A DNA stretch of 7,465 nucleotides from Bacteroidales bacterium (GCA_027083715.1 JALWNR010000107.1:1-7465), one strand, 5' to 3'. Positions 1 to 6,625 are shown, numbered from the stretch's first letter. Numbers and translations: made by a program. The notes: generated from the sequence alone by a model not told the origin.

Positions 1-2
1 CG

Positions 3-101
3 ATAATATTTATTCTTTACATTTCATTCTCAGTATTTAATAATATTTTCAACAAAAAAGAAACAGAAGATGTTCCTACCGTTTTAAAAGAAATGAAATA
101 A
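3..101 (+). CDS. C-terminal end of an unidentified membrane protein (5' truncated)
   Basis: An open frame enters from the left edge and ends at a TAA at 99-101, giving 32 residues. They read as a hydrophobic stretch rich in Ile, Leu and Phe (about residues 1-16, one membrane span), then a charged tail with NKKETED and a terminal LKEMK. This hydrophobic-then-charged layout is typical of the end of an inner-membrane protein. In DNA this AT-rich, 32 codons without a stop is somewhat unlikely by chance but not decisive. There is no recognisable family motif and the rest of the gene lies outside the window, so no function is proposed. It converges on the CDF transporter gene that follows. Confidence 0.45.
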   Translation: MIFILYISFSVFNNIFNKKETEDVPTVLKEMK

Positions 102-242
102 CAAGCAAACATTATATGAATGAGTGGATATAACTGTAATACCGTATAATTATCTAAAACGGAAGTATTAACGAGTAACAAGAAATCGGCAACAAGAAAA
201 ACGTTAACAAAAAAATAAATTATCCTGCAAATAATAACTAAA
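102..242. other. Convergent intergenic spacer, no gene seen
   Basis: This AT-rich spacer separates the 3' ends of two convergent genes. It holds a 9-bp direct repeat AACAAGAAA (177-185 and 191-199) and an 8-bp palindrome ATAATTAT (146-153). I see no GC-rich hairpin followed by a T run on either strand, so no intrinsic terminator can be called, although one would be expected here. No short open frame looks coding and there is no tRNA-like structure. Confidence 0.5.
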
Positions 243-1172
243 TTAAAAATTCACATCATCTAAAGATACTCCGAATTGTTCATCTTCAATATTCCCAAGA
301 GGCTCTATATGAATGGTTATATCGTACACATTTTTTAAATGTTCTTTAATTTTTGCATGCACTTTCATAGCAATATCATGACCTTGTTTAACACTCAAGC
401 TTTCATCAACTTCAATATCCATATCGATAACATATAAATGTCCCTGACGGCGCACACGTACTTTATGAGGATTTTTTGCTTCCGGTACTTCTTCAATAGC
501 CTTAAAAATTTTTTTATAAATTTCAGGATCGGAACACCCATCCATTAACTCTTCATTGGTTTTTATAAAAATATCATAAGAAACTTTAATAATCCAAATA
601 CTTACAAAAAGTGCCGTAATAATATCTAAAACAGGTAGTTCAAAAACAAATGTAAAAATCAAGCCTACAAGAACCGATGAAGAAATTAAAATATCATTTT
701 GCATATTTTTCCCATTGGCAATCAACATCAGACTATTTAATTTTTGACCTCTTTTACGTAAATATCGAGCCAGCAAAAATTTACCGATTATTGAAAAAGC
801 AGTAGCATAAACAGCAATAAACTCCGGCATTTCCGGCTTCTCGTAAAAAACAATCCGTTTCCCTGAACTGATCAATAATTGAAACCCTGCATAAAAGATC
901 ACAAAAGAAAGAAATTTTGCTGCAATAGTATCCGCACGATTATAGCCGAAAGGATATTTTATATTGGGCTTTCGATCTACTATTCTTCCGGTAAAAAGCG
1001 TAATAAGCGAGGTAATGATATCACTTGCAGAATCAATACCATCAGCTAAAACTGCCAGACTTCCGGAAAAAAGTCCTACCACTATTTTTAATATTGCCAA
1101 AAAGGTATTTCCGGCTATTGCCACCCACGATGCACGTTCAATTTTTTTCCCTCTGGGAATATTTTTCTTCAT
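243..1172 (-). CDS. Cation diffusion facilitator (CDF) family metal efflux transporter, possibly Mn-type
   Basis: A 309-residue inner-membrane proton/metal antiporter that exports divalent cations. It has six predicted membrane helices over roughly residues 16-200, then a cytoplasmic metal-sensing domain (about 210-295). The helix-2 metal motif is D47-x3-D51 in ADGIDSASD. The helix-5 motif is N156-x3-D160 in ANGKNMQND, where Zn/Fe members such as YiiP/FieF have HxxxD. In the C-terminal domain H265 (QGHD), H288 and E290 (IHIEP) line up with YiiP H261, H283 and D285, and D252 replaces a YiiP histidine. Start: a TTG at 1190 would add six residues but lies in a candidate promoter box, so the ATG at 1172 is preferred. 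The length is normal for the family. It is divergent from the glutamine synthetase gene. The family is certain; the metal is inferred. Confidence 0.93.
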   Translation of the reverse strand: MKKNIPRGKKIERASWVAIAGNTFLAILKIVVGLFSGSLAVLADGIDSASDIITSLITLFTGRIVDRKPNIKYPFGYNRADTIAAKFLSFVIFYAGFQLLISSGKRIVFYEKPEMPEFIAVYATAFSIIGKFLLARYLRKRGQKLNSLMLIANGKNMQNDILISSSVLVGLIFTFVFELPVLDIITALFVSIWIIKVSYDIFIKTNEELMDGCSDPEIYKKIFKAIEEVPEAKNPHKVRVRRQGHLYVIDMDIEVDESLSVKQGHDIAMKVHAKIKEHLKNVYDITIHIEPLGNIEDEQFGVSLDDVNF

Positions 1173-1187
1173 ATTTAAAAAATAGTA

Positions 1188-1195
1188 CAAATATC
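1188..1195 (-). promoter_or_regulatory. Candidate -7 promoter box for the CDF gene
   Basis: Read on the - strand this is GATATTTG, five of the six fixed positions of the Bacteroidota -7 consensus TAnnTTTG. It would place the transcript start about 10 nt before the ATG at 1172, a very short leader. No convincing -33 TTTG is seen at the usual distance. The match is imperfect and the region is AT-rich, so this is tentative. Confidence 0.3.
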
Positions 1196-1219
1196 ATATT
1201 TCTTGATGAATATTTATTC

Positions 1220-1227
1220 TAAATTTG
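1220..1227 (+). promoter_or_regulatory. Candidate -7 promoter box for the glutamine synthetase gene
   Basis: TAAATTTG is a full match to the Bacteroidota sigma-ABfr -7 consensus TAnnTTTG. A CTTG at 1202-1205 could serve as a -33 element, but the 14-bp gap is shorter than usual. The expected transcript start is near 1234, giving a leader of about 30 nt before the ATG at 1264. The site sits in the 91-bp divergent region shared with the CDF gene. I saw no operator-like palindrome there. Confidence 0.5.
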
Positions 1228-1263
1228 TTAAAAAATTACCAAACCTTATTAAAATAAAATATT

Positions 1264-2769
1264 ATGAGAGATCGTGAAGTGTTAATGAACCCCAATAAAC
1301 TGGTACGTCATATAAAAAAACCTGCCTCAGAGTTTACAAAACACGATATAATTCAATTTATTGATGAAAACAACATTGAATTACTTAATTTTAAATATGT
1401 AGGTGAAGACGGTAAGCTAAAAACGCTGAATTTTGTAATAACCAGTAAAGATTATCTGGACTCGGTGCTATCAACGGGTGAGCGTGTGGACGGATCCAGC
1501 CTTTTTTCGTTTATTGATGCAAACCGGAGTGATTTATATGTAATTCCACGTTTTAAAACGGCTTTTGTTGATCCATTTGCCGAATCACCTACTTTAAATA
1601 TTCTGTGCTCATTTTATACTGCCGAAGGTAAACCTCTGGAAAGCGCTCCTGAATACATCCTAAAAAAAGCACTTACTGATTTTAGAAAAAGTACAGGCTA
1701 TGATTTTTATGCAATGGGCGAGCTGGAGTATTATGTTTCCGGAACAAAAGGAAGTTTGTATCAGGCAGCTCCACAAAAAGGCTATCACACATCATCACCG
1801 TTTACCCGTTGGGAGCATCTGCGCATTGAAGCCATGCAACTGATTGCTCAATCAGGCGGAAAAATAAAATACGGACACTCCGAAGTAGGTAATTTTGCAA
1901 ATGAAACCGAGGAATATGAACAACACGAAATAGAATTTATGCCGGTAAGCGCCGAAGATGCTGTTGATCAGCTGATTATTGCAAAATGGATTTTACGTAT
2001 GCTGGGAAAACAACACAATGTGCAAATCAGTTTTGCACCAAAAATTACCGTAGGTAATGCCGGAAGCGGACTGCACATACACATGATGTTGGTAAAAGAT
2101 GGTGAAAATAAAATGATTGAAAATTTTCAACTAAGTAATGCCGCAAAAAAAATAATTGTCGGATTGCTTGATTTGGCAAGACCATTGACTGCATTCGGAA
2201 ATACAATACCAGTATCTTATTTGCGCCTTGTACCTCATCAGGAAGCACCTACAAAAATTTGCTGGGGCGATACCAATCGTTCTGTTTTAGTGCGTGTGCC
2301 CTTGGGCTGGGTTGCTGAAACGAGTATGATTAAAAATGCCAACCCTCAAGAAACAGGCGAAATACCCTATATTCCGGGGAAACAAACAGTTGAGTTTCGT
2401 GCACCGGATGGTTCGGCAGACTTATACCACCTGATGGCAGGGCTTATTATTGCTGCAAAAAAAGGTCTTTTGGATAAAAATGCCTTAAAAAAAGCAGAGG
2501 AACTGTATGTTAATGTAAATATTTTTGCTGATGAAAATAAAAGTATTCTGGATAAACTGGACAGCCTGCCGCAATCATGTCATGAGTCGGCTGAAAGCCT
2601 GGAAAAGAACCGGAAATATTTTGAAGCAAACAATATTTTCCCGAAAGGTACCATTGACCGTTTTATCAATACCTTAAAATCATATAACGATAAAGATTTG
2701 AGTGAAAGATTATACGGGAAAAAAGATAAAATACAAAAATTGGTGGAAGAGTTTATTCACTGTTCGTAA
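1264..2769 (+). CDS. Glutamine synthetase family protein (GS-I-like)
   Basis: A 501-residue cytoplasmic enzyme of the ATP-dependent glutamate-ammonia ligase family, probably making glutamine. Visible signatures, in order: DGSS (76-79, ammonium-site Asp76), metal-binding GELEYY (E153, E155), QHEIEF (E222), GSGLHIH (H271), SYLRLVPHQEAP (R321, E327), NRSVLVRVPL (R339, R344) and VEFRAPDGSAD (E377, R379). All known catalytic positions of the GS-I fold therefore appear intact. Two departures: about eight extra residues between HSEVG (206-209) and QHEIEF, and Asp433 where enteric GS-I has the adenylylated Tyr397. Bacteroidota usually also carry the much larger GSIII, so this may not be the main enzyme; a related gamma-glutamyl ligase cannot be excluded. 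The ATG at 1264 fits the upstream promoter box; Met8 is an alternative start. It appears to be transcribed alone. Confidence 0.9.
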   Translation: MRDREVLMNPNKLVRHIKKPASEFTKHDIIQFIDENNIELLNFKYVGEDGKLKTLNFVITSKDYLDSVLSTGERVDGSSLFSFIDANRSDLYVIPRFKTAFVDPFAESPTLNILCSFYTAEGKPLESAPEYILKKALTDFRKSTGYDFYAMGELEYYVSGTKGSLYQAAPQKGYHTSSPFTRWEHLRIEAMQLIAQSGGKIKYGHSEVGNFANETEEYEQHEIEFMPVSAEDAVDQLIIAKWILRMLGKQHNVQISFAPKITVGNAGSGLHIHMMLVKDGENKMIENFQLSNAAKKIIVGLLDLARPLTAFGNTIPVSYLRLVPHQEAPTKICWGDTNRSVLVRVPLGWVAETSMIKNANPQETGEIPYIPGKQTVEFRAPDGSADLYHLMAGLIIAAKKGLLDKNALKKAEELYVNVNIFADENKSILDKLDSLPQSCHESAESLEKNRKYFEANNIFPKGTIDRFINTLKSYNDKDLSERLYGKKDKIQKLVEEFIHCS

Positions 2770-2783
2770 GTGTTTAGTTAAAA

Positions 2784-2847
2784 GTTCGTAAAGCTAAAAG
2801 TTTAAAAGTTGAATGGTTTAAAAGTTGAGAGGTTTAAAAATTTATCA
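2784..2847 (+). repeat. Degenerate 16-bp tandem repeat, GTTTAAAAGTTGA core
   Basis: Two 16-bp units in direct tandem (2800-2815 and 2816-2831) share the 13-bp core GTTTAAAAGTTGA and differ mainly in the last three bases. A third unit (2832-2847) keeps GTTTAAAA and then decays. A much weaker copy precedes them in the same register (2784-2799), and GTTCGTAA occurs at 2763-2770 and 2784-2791, the first overlapping the stop of the glutamine synthetase gene. Further GTTTA words follow at 2875, 2893 and 2921. There is no inverted symmetry, no conserved spacer and no nearby cas gene, so this is not CRISPR. Function unknown. Confidence 0.6.
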
Positions 2848-2983
2848 ACATCGAAAATATTGTTTCTTCTAGGAGTTTATAGGTTTTATATGGTTTAAGA
2901 GCTTTATAAATAATTGAACAGTTTATATATTTCATAGTTCAAAAAGTTCTTTTTACACCCAGACAGCATAAATAAAAAATCTT
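2848..2983. other. AT-rich intergenic DNA before cmk, no gene seen
   Basis: This continues the spacer between the glutamine synthetase gene and cmk. It contains scattered GTTTA and TTTATA words that may be worn remnants of the repeat upstream. There is no open frame with protein-like composition, no tRNA-like fold and no clear terminator for the glutamine synthetase transcript. Confidence 0.5.
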
Positions 2984-2991
2984 TATCTTTG
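2984..2991 (+). promoter_or_regulatory. -7 promoter box for the cmk-ispH operon
   Basis: TATCTTTG, followed by C, is a full match to the Bacteroidota -7 consensus TAnnTTTG and one of its commonest forms. The transcript would start near 2998, about 15 nt before the cmk ATG at 3013. A -33 TTTG is not obvious at the expected distance. The box overlaps a possible TTG start at 2989, which argues against that longer cmk start. Confidence 0.6.
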
Positions 2992-3012
2992 CATTCTTTT
3001 TTAACAGAAATT

Positions 3013-3711
3013 ATGCAAAAACAGATAAAAAACATTATTATTGCTTTTGACGGGCACTCCTCTTGCGGAAAAAGTACCCTGGCAAAACAGGTTGCCAAAG
3101 AATTAAACTACACCTATATTGATACCGGTGCAATGTACCGCGCTGTAACTTACTGGGCTATAAGTAATAATTTGATAAATGGGAAAGATATTGCACTTGC
3201 AGATTTAAAATCATCTTTAAGCAATATTGAAATTACCTTTGGTAAAGATGAACAGGGCAAGCAAATTACTTTTCTGAATGGAGAAAATATTGAAAAACAA
3301 ATCCGCAGCCTCGAAGTTTCAAACAGTGTAAGCTATATTAGTGAGGTAGATTTTGTTCGTGAAAAATTGGTGGCTTTGCAGCAGGCTATGGGCAAAAATA
3401 AACGTATTGTCATGGATGGCAGAGATATAGGTACGGTTGTTTTTCCCAATGCAGATTTAAAAATATTTATGACTGCCAGTGTGGATGTACGTGCACAACG
3501 CCGCTACAAGGAATTGATTGAAAAAGGCGAGAAAGTGAGCTTTGACGAAGTCAAAGAAAACATTGAACAGCGCGACTTTATTGATCAAAACCGCGAAATC
3601 AGTCCTTTAAAAAAAGCCGACGATGCAATTATTCTGGACAACAGTAATCTGAGCCGCGAAGAACAGTTTAAATGGATTATGGACTTGATTTACGAAAAAT
3701 TCAGTATCTAA
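3013..3711 (+). CDS. cmk: Cytidylate kinase
   Basis: A 232-residue cytoplasmic kinase that transfers phosphate from ATP to CMP and dCMP, supplying CDP/dCDP for nucleic acid and phospholipid synthesis. The P-loop is GHSSCGKST at 14-22. DTGAMYRA at 37-44 forms part of the nucleotide-monophosphate site. DGRDIGTVVFP at 135-145 carries R137 and D138, matching the CMP-contacting Arg-Asp pair of the E. coli enzyme. The lid and C-terminal motif QRDFIDQNREISPLKKADD runs from 186, with R187, R194 and SP at 197-198. Length is normal for the short bacterial form. A TTG eight codons upstream is in frame but lies inside the promoter box, so the ATG at 3013 is chosen. It is first in a four-gene run; ispH follows after 12 bp, a pairing seen in many bacteria. 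Confidence 0.96.
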   Translation: MQKQIKNIIIAFDGHSSCGKSTLAKQVAKELNYTYIDTGAMYRAVTYWAISNNLINGKDIALADLKSSLSNIEITFGKDEQGKQITFLNGENIEKQIRSLEVSNSVSYISEVDFVREKLVALQQAMGKNKRIVMDGRDIGTVVFPNADLKIFMTASVDVRAQRRYKELIEKGEKVSFDEVKENIEQRDFIDQNREISPLKKADDAIILDNSNLSREEQFKWIMDLIYEKFSI

Positions 3712-3723
3712 CACCCTGCAGGT

Positions 3724-4581
3724 ATGATAAAAATAGAAATTGACGATAGTTCCGGTTTTTGTTTTGGTGTGGAAGCAGCCATAAAAAAAGCTGAAGAAGA
3801 ACTGGCAAAAGGAACAGATTTGTACTGCCTTGGGCAAATTGTGCACAACGATATGGAAGTAAAACGCCTAGAAGAAATGGGCATGAAAACCCTGAACTAT
3901 GATGAATATAAAGAGCTGAAAAATGCTACGGTTTTACTTCGGGCACATGGCGAAGCTCCTGAAACATACCAAATTGCAAAAACAAACAACATCAATTTAA
4001 TAGATGCTACCTGCCCCATTGTTACTAAATTTCAGCAAAGAATAAAAAAAGCATTTGATGAAAATCCTGAGAGGCAAATTGTAATTTACGGACAGGAAAA
4101 GCATCCTGAAATAATCGGTTTATCAGGTCAAATCGGTTTTAAAGCCATTGTGGTAGAAAATGAACAGGATTTAAATAAAATTGATTTCAGAAAACCCTTA
4201 AAACTTTTTTCGCAAACAACAAAGTCGGCTTTAAAGTATCAGGCAGTAGCCGATAAAATTGAAGAAAAAACACAGTCTAAAGCAGAAATAAGTAAAACAT
4301 TGTGCCGGGCAGTTTCGGGCAGAGAGCCGGACTTGGAAATTTTTGCCCAAAAGCATGATGCAATTATATTTATCAGCGGCAAAAACAGCTCAAACGGCAA
4401 AATGCTTTATAATGTGTGTAAACAAAAAAATCCGAAAACTTATTTTATCACTTCCGTGAATGAATTACAAAAAGATTGGTTTTCAGGTATTAATTCCGTA
4501 GGAATTACAGGTGCTACCTCTACTCCAAAATGGTTGATGGAAGATGCACAAAACAGAATATCAGAGATAATGAATAAATAA
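3724..4581 (+). CDS. ispH: 4-hydroxy-3-methylbut-2-enyl diphosphate reductase
   Basis: A 285-residue iron-sulfur enzyme catalysing the last step of the MEP pathway: reduction of HMBPP to IPP and DMAPP in the cytoplasm. The three cluster cysteines are C13 (GFCFGV), C97 (DATCP) and C194 (TLCRAVSG). Substrate-site residues are also present: H41 (IVHND), H75 (RAHGE), H127 with catalytic E129 (KHPE), the QTT at 164-166, the SSN at 222-224 and S266. The usual AGAS-x-P motif near the C-terminus reads GATSTP here, with the key serine kept. Length is normal, without the S1 fusion found in some Clostridia. The ATG at 3724 puts the first cysteine where the family expects it. It lies 12 bp after cmk and 3 bp before the next gene, so it is almost certainly co-transcribed. 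Its presence implies that isoprenoids are made by the MEP route. Confidence 0.97.
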   Translation: MIKIEIDDSSGFCFGVEAAIKKAEEELAKGTDLYCLGQIVHNDMEVKRLEEMGMKTLNYDEYKELKNATVLLRAHGEAPETYQIAKTNNINLIDATCPIVTKFQQRIKKAFDENPERQIVIYGQEKHPEIIGLSGQIGFKAIVVENEQDLNKIDFRKPLKLFSQTTKSALKYQAVADKIEEKTQSKAEISKTLCRAVSGREPDLEIFAQKHDAIIFISGKNSSNGKMLYNVCKQKNPKTYFITSVNELQKDWFSGINSVGITGATSTPKWLMEDAQNRISEIMNK

Positions 4582-4584
4582 ATC

Positions 4585-5346
4585 ATGTTTTTTATCTTGT
4601 CGAAAATATTTTCATTCCTTTTTAGTCCGCTCAGTTGGTTTTTTATTTTGCTGCTGTTTGCTTTTTTCCGAAAAAATAAAAAGCAAAAAAAACAATTGCT
4701 TTACACTGCTGTTTTTATTCTCTACATTTTTTCAAACAACAGTTTATTTCATCTGGCAAATTCTGTATGGAGCAAAAAAGCAATAAAACTACCGCAAAAT
4801 GCCGCATATAATTATGCCATTGTTCCGGGCGGAATGGCAAATTTTGATGATAAAGTAAAACGGATCCGATTTTCGGAGTCTGCCGACCGGTTATTTCAGG
4901 CAATCTACTTGTACAAAAGCAATAAAGTAAAAAAGTTGCTGATTAGTGGTGGCTCCGGCAATATTTTGTATCCTGAATTACGGGAATCTGAAATTATCCG
5001 AAATTATTTAATCCGCATCGGTATTCCCCCAAAAGATATTCTGATTGAAAACAACTCAAAAAACACCTACCAGAATGCACAGTTTACGGCAAAAATTTTG
5101 AAAAGGAGCAATTTTACAGATACCTGCCTGCTGATAACATCTTCCATGCATATGCGCAGAGCTCAGGCATGTTTTGAAAAAGCAGGAGTAAAAGTAAAGC
5201 CCTTCCCCGTATCGCAAATACTGAGCAAATACCGTTATTCACCGGATAATCTGTTCCTGCCCAATGCCAAAGCATTAAATTCATGGCAGCAATTAATGCA
5301 CGAAATTGCCGGATATATTGTATATTGGCTGCGCGGAAACATTTAA
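4585..5346 (+). CDS. YdcF/ElyC-like membrane protein (DUF218 family)
   Basis: A 253-residue protein with two predicted N-terminal membrane helices (about 10-28 and 38-57), then a DUF218 domain. Family landmarks are AIVPGGM (78-84), a SESADRLFQAIYLY helix (97-110), KLLISGGSG (117-125), ESEIIRNYLIRIGIP (134-148), the NNSKNTYQNA motif (156-165), CLLITSSMHMRRAQACF (181-197) and a C-terminal HEIAGYIVYWLRG. Two helices plus DUF218 is the layout of E. coli ElyC, linked to peptidoglycan and undecaprenyl-phosphate metabolism in the cold; the soluble YdcF lacks the helices. The globular part probably lies outside the inner membrane. No substrate can be named. It starts 3 bp after the ispH stop. If the ElyC role holds, the link to an isoprenoid gene (undecaprenyl supply) would make sense, but that is inference. 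Confidence 0.85.
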   Translation: MFFILSKIFSFLFSPLSWFFILLLFAFFRKNKKQKKQLLYTAVFILYIFSNNSLFHLANSVWSKKAIKLPQNAAYNYAIVPGGMANFDDKVKRIRFSESADRLFQAIYLYKSNKVKKLLISGGSGNILYPELRESEIIRNYLIRIGIPPKDILIENNSKNTYQNAQFTAKILKRSNFTDTCLLITSSMHMRRAQACFEKAGVKVKPFPVSQILSKYRYSPDNLFLPNAKALNSWQQLMHEIAGYIVYWLRGNI

Positions 5347-5357
5347 ATTCTATTTTT

Positions 5358-6566
5358 ATGCGATTTTTATATTTTTTGATATTTGCAGCTCTGCTATTCA
5401 ATGCTTGCACAAATAAAACTGAAACCCCAAAAGATGCTCCTTACCTGATTATTTTATCCATGGACGGTTTTCGCTGGGATTATCCGGATATGACAAATAC
5501 TCCTAATTTGGATTACATAGAAAAAAACGGGGTTCGAGGAAAAATCCAGCCCTCATTCCCTACAAAAACGTTTCCGAATCATTATACAATAGCAACAGGC
5601 TTATATCCTGATGATCACGGAATTACAGCCAATGAATTTTGGGATGACAGCCTTAAAATGCTTTACCGTATTCCGGACAGAAAATCAGTAAAAAATCCGG
5701 TATTTTATAAAGGTGAACCCATTTGGGTAACAGCCGAAAAACAACATTTAACAGCCGCTACTCTTTTTTGGGTAGGAAGTGAAACTCCTGTTAAAAATAT
5801 TCAAGCCACCTTCTGGAAAAATTATCAGCACAATATGCCTTTTGAGGACAGAATAGATACTGTAATCGCCTGGTTGCAATTGCCTGAAAACAAGCGCCCA
5901 CATTTAATCATGTGGTACATGCATGAACCGGATGGCATTGGACATAAATTTGGACCCAAAAGTGAACAAACCCTTGCAAAAGTGGCTTATTTAGATAGTT
6001 TAACAGGTGTTTTTCTTGCAAAATTAAAAACTACAAATATTGCAGATAAAGTAAACCTTATTTTTACATCAGACCACGGTATGTGCCCTATAGCACCCGA
6101 AAGAGTTATTTATCTTGAGGATTTTATTGATACTGCCGATATTGAAATAATTACCGGAGCAAACCCTGTTTACAATATTAAAGTAAAAGCCGGAAAGTTA
6201 GACAAAGTATTTAATGCCTTGCAAATTGAGCACATAAAATGTTGGAAAAGCGGTGAACTACCTGAAAGATTACACTATGGAAATAATCCTCGTGATTTAG
6301 ATTTAGTAGTAGTAGCCGATTCAAGTTGGTCTATTTTGCGAAAAACTCAAAAATTAAAATATAAGGGCGGTACTCACGGATATGATAATGCAAACAGCGA
6401 TATGTTTGCCATTTTTTATGCCATAGGACCCGCATTTAAAAAAGGATATAAACAAGAATTATTTAGCAATACAGACTTATATTTGCTATTTACGAAAATA
6501 TTAAAACTTCAACCGGTAAAAACCGATGGTTCAATAAACAACATACAAAATATGTTGAAAGAGTAA
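5358..6566 (+). CDS. Nucleotide pyrophosphatase/phosphodiesterase (NPP/ENPP) lipoprotein
   Basis: A 402-residue exported hydrolase of the alkaline phosphatase superfamily. It matches bacterial NPP enzymes, which cleave nucleotide phosphodiester or pyrophosphate bonds with two Zn ions. The expected active-site residues are all visible: D36 (SMDGFRWD), nucleophile T71 (TKTFPNHYT), N92, D192 and H196 (PDGIGH), D239 and H240 (TSDHGM) and H340 (GTHGYDN). The N-terminus MRFLYFLIFAALLFNAC is a lipoprotein signal with Cys17 as the likely lipidated residue, so the mature enzyme should be membrane-anchored in the envelope. No clear surface-export signal follows the Cys. An in-frame ATG at 5283 would add 25 residues ahead of the signal and overlap the previous gene by 64 bp, so the ATG at 5358 is preferred. 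It lies 11 bp after the DUF218 gene and is last in the run. The exact substrate is unknown. Confidence 0.92.
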   Translation: MRFLYFLIFAALLFNACTNKTETPKDAPYLIILSMDGFRWDYPDMTNTPNLDYIEKNGVRGKIQPSFPTKTFPNHYTIATGLYPDDHGITANEFWDDSLKMLYRIPDRKSVKNPVFYKGEPIWVTAEKQHLTAATLFWVGSETPVKNIQATFWKNYQHNMPFEDRIDTVIAWLQLPENKRPHLIMWYMHEPDGIGHKFGPKSEQTLAKVAYLDSLTGVFLAKLKTTNIADKVNLIFTSDHGMCPIAPERVIYLEDFIDTADIEIITGANPVYNIKVKAGKLDKVFNALQIEHIKCWKSGELPERLHYGNNPRDLDLVVVADSSWSILRKTQKLKYKGGTHGYDNANSDMFAIFYAIGPAFKKGYKQELFSNTDLYLLFTKILKLQPVKTDGSINNIQNMLKE

Positions 6567-6574
6567 AATTTTAT

Positions 6575-6625
6575 GTTATGCAGACATAACTATCTATGAA
6601 TAGTTTGGAAATTATTCGCATAATT
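6575..6625. other. Cluster of three short perfect hairpins downstream of the NPP gene
   Basis: Three 6-bp perfect inverted repeats lie in 51 bp: GTTATG/CATAAC (6575-6580 and 6585-6590, loop 4), AACTAT/ATAGTT (6588-6593 and 6600-6605, loop 6) and AATTAT/ATAATT (6610-6615 and 6620-6625, loop 4). The first two share AAC at 6588-6590 and cannot form together. All are AT-rich and no T run follows, so they do not look like a standard intrinsic terminator. They start 9 bp after the stop codon and end 12 bp before a candidate -7 box, so they could act in ending one transcript or controlling the next. Chance is possible in AT-rich DNA. Confidence 0.35.

Noticed and set aside
177..199. Direct repeat AACAAGAAA as a protein-binding or attachment site
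   Set aside because: It is only 9 bp in A-rich DNA with no integrase, tRNA or other mobile-element sign nearby.
964..1222. Open frames on + inside and beyond the CDF gene
   Set aside because: They are antisense to a gene with clear family motifs, overlap each other in different frames, and lack any protein family character.
2045..2248. Antisense open frame inside the glutamine synthetase gene
   Set aside because: It lies opposite well-conserved catalytic motifs and has no recognisable motif of its own.
2784..2847. CRISPR array
   Set aside because: The units are directly abutting, degenerate and without spacers, and no cas gene is present.
3607..3846. Antisense open frame spanning the cmk-ispH junction
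   Set aside because: Its Cys- and Phe-rich translation is the mirror of Lys- and Glu-rich codons on the other strand; both sense genes are certain.
5283..5357. Longer start for the NPP gene overlapping the DUF218 gene
   Set aside because: The 25 extra residues would precede a clear lipoprotein signal peptide, which must be at the N-terminus to work.
4715..5410. Antisense open frames across the DUF218 and NPP genes
   Set aside because: They are shadows of two recognisable sense genes and have no family features.
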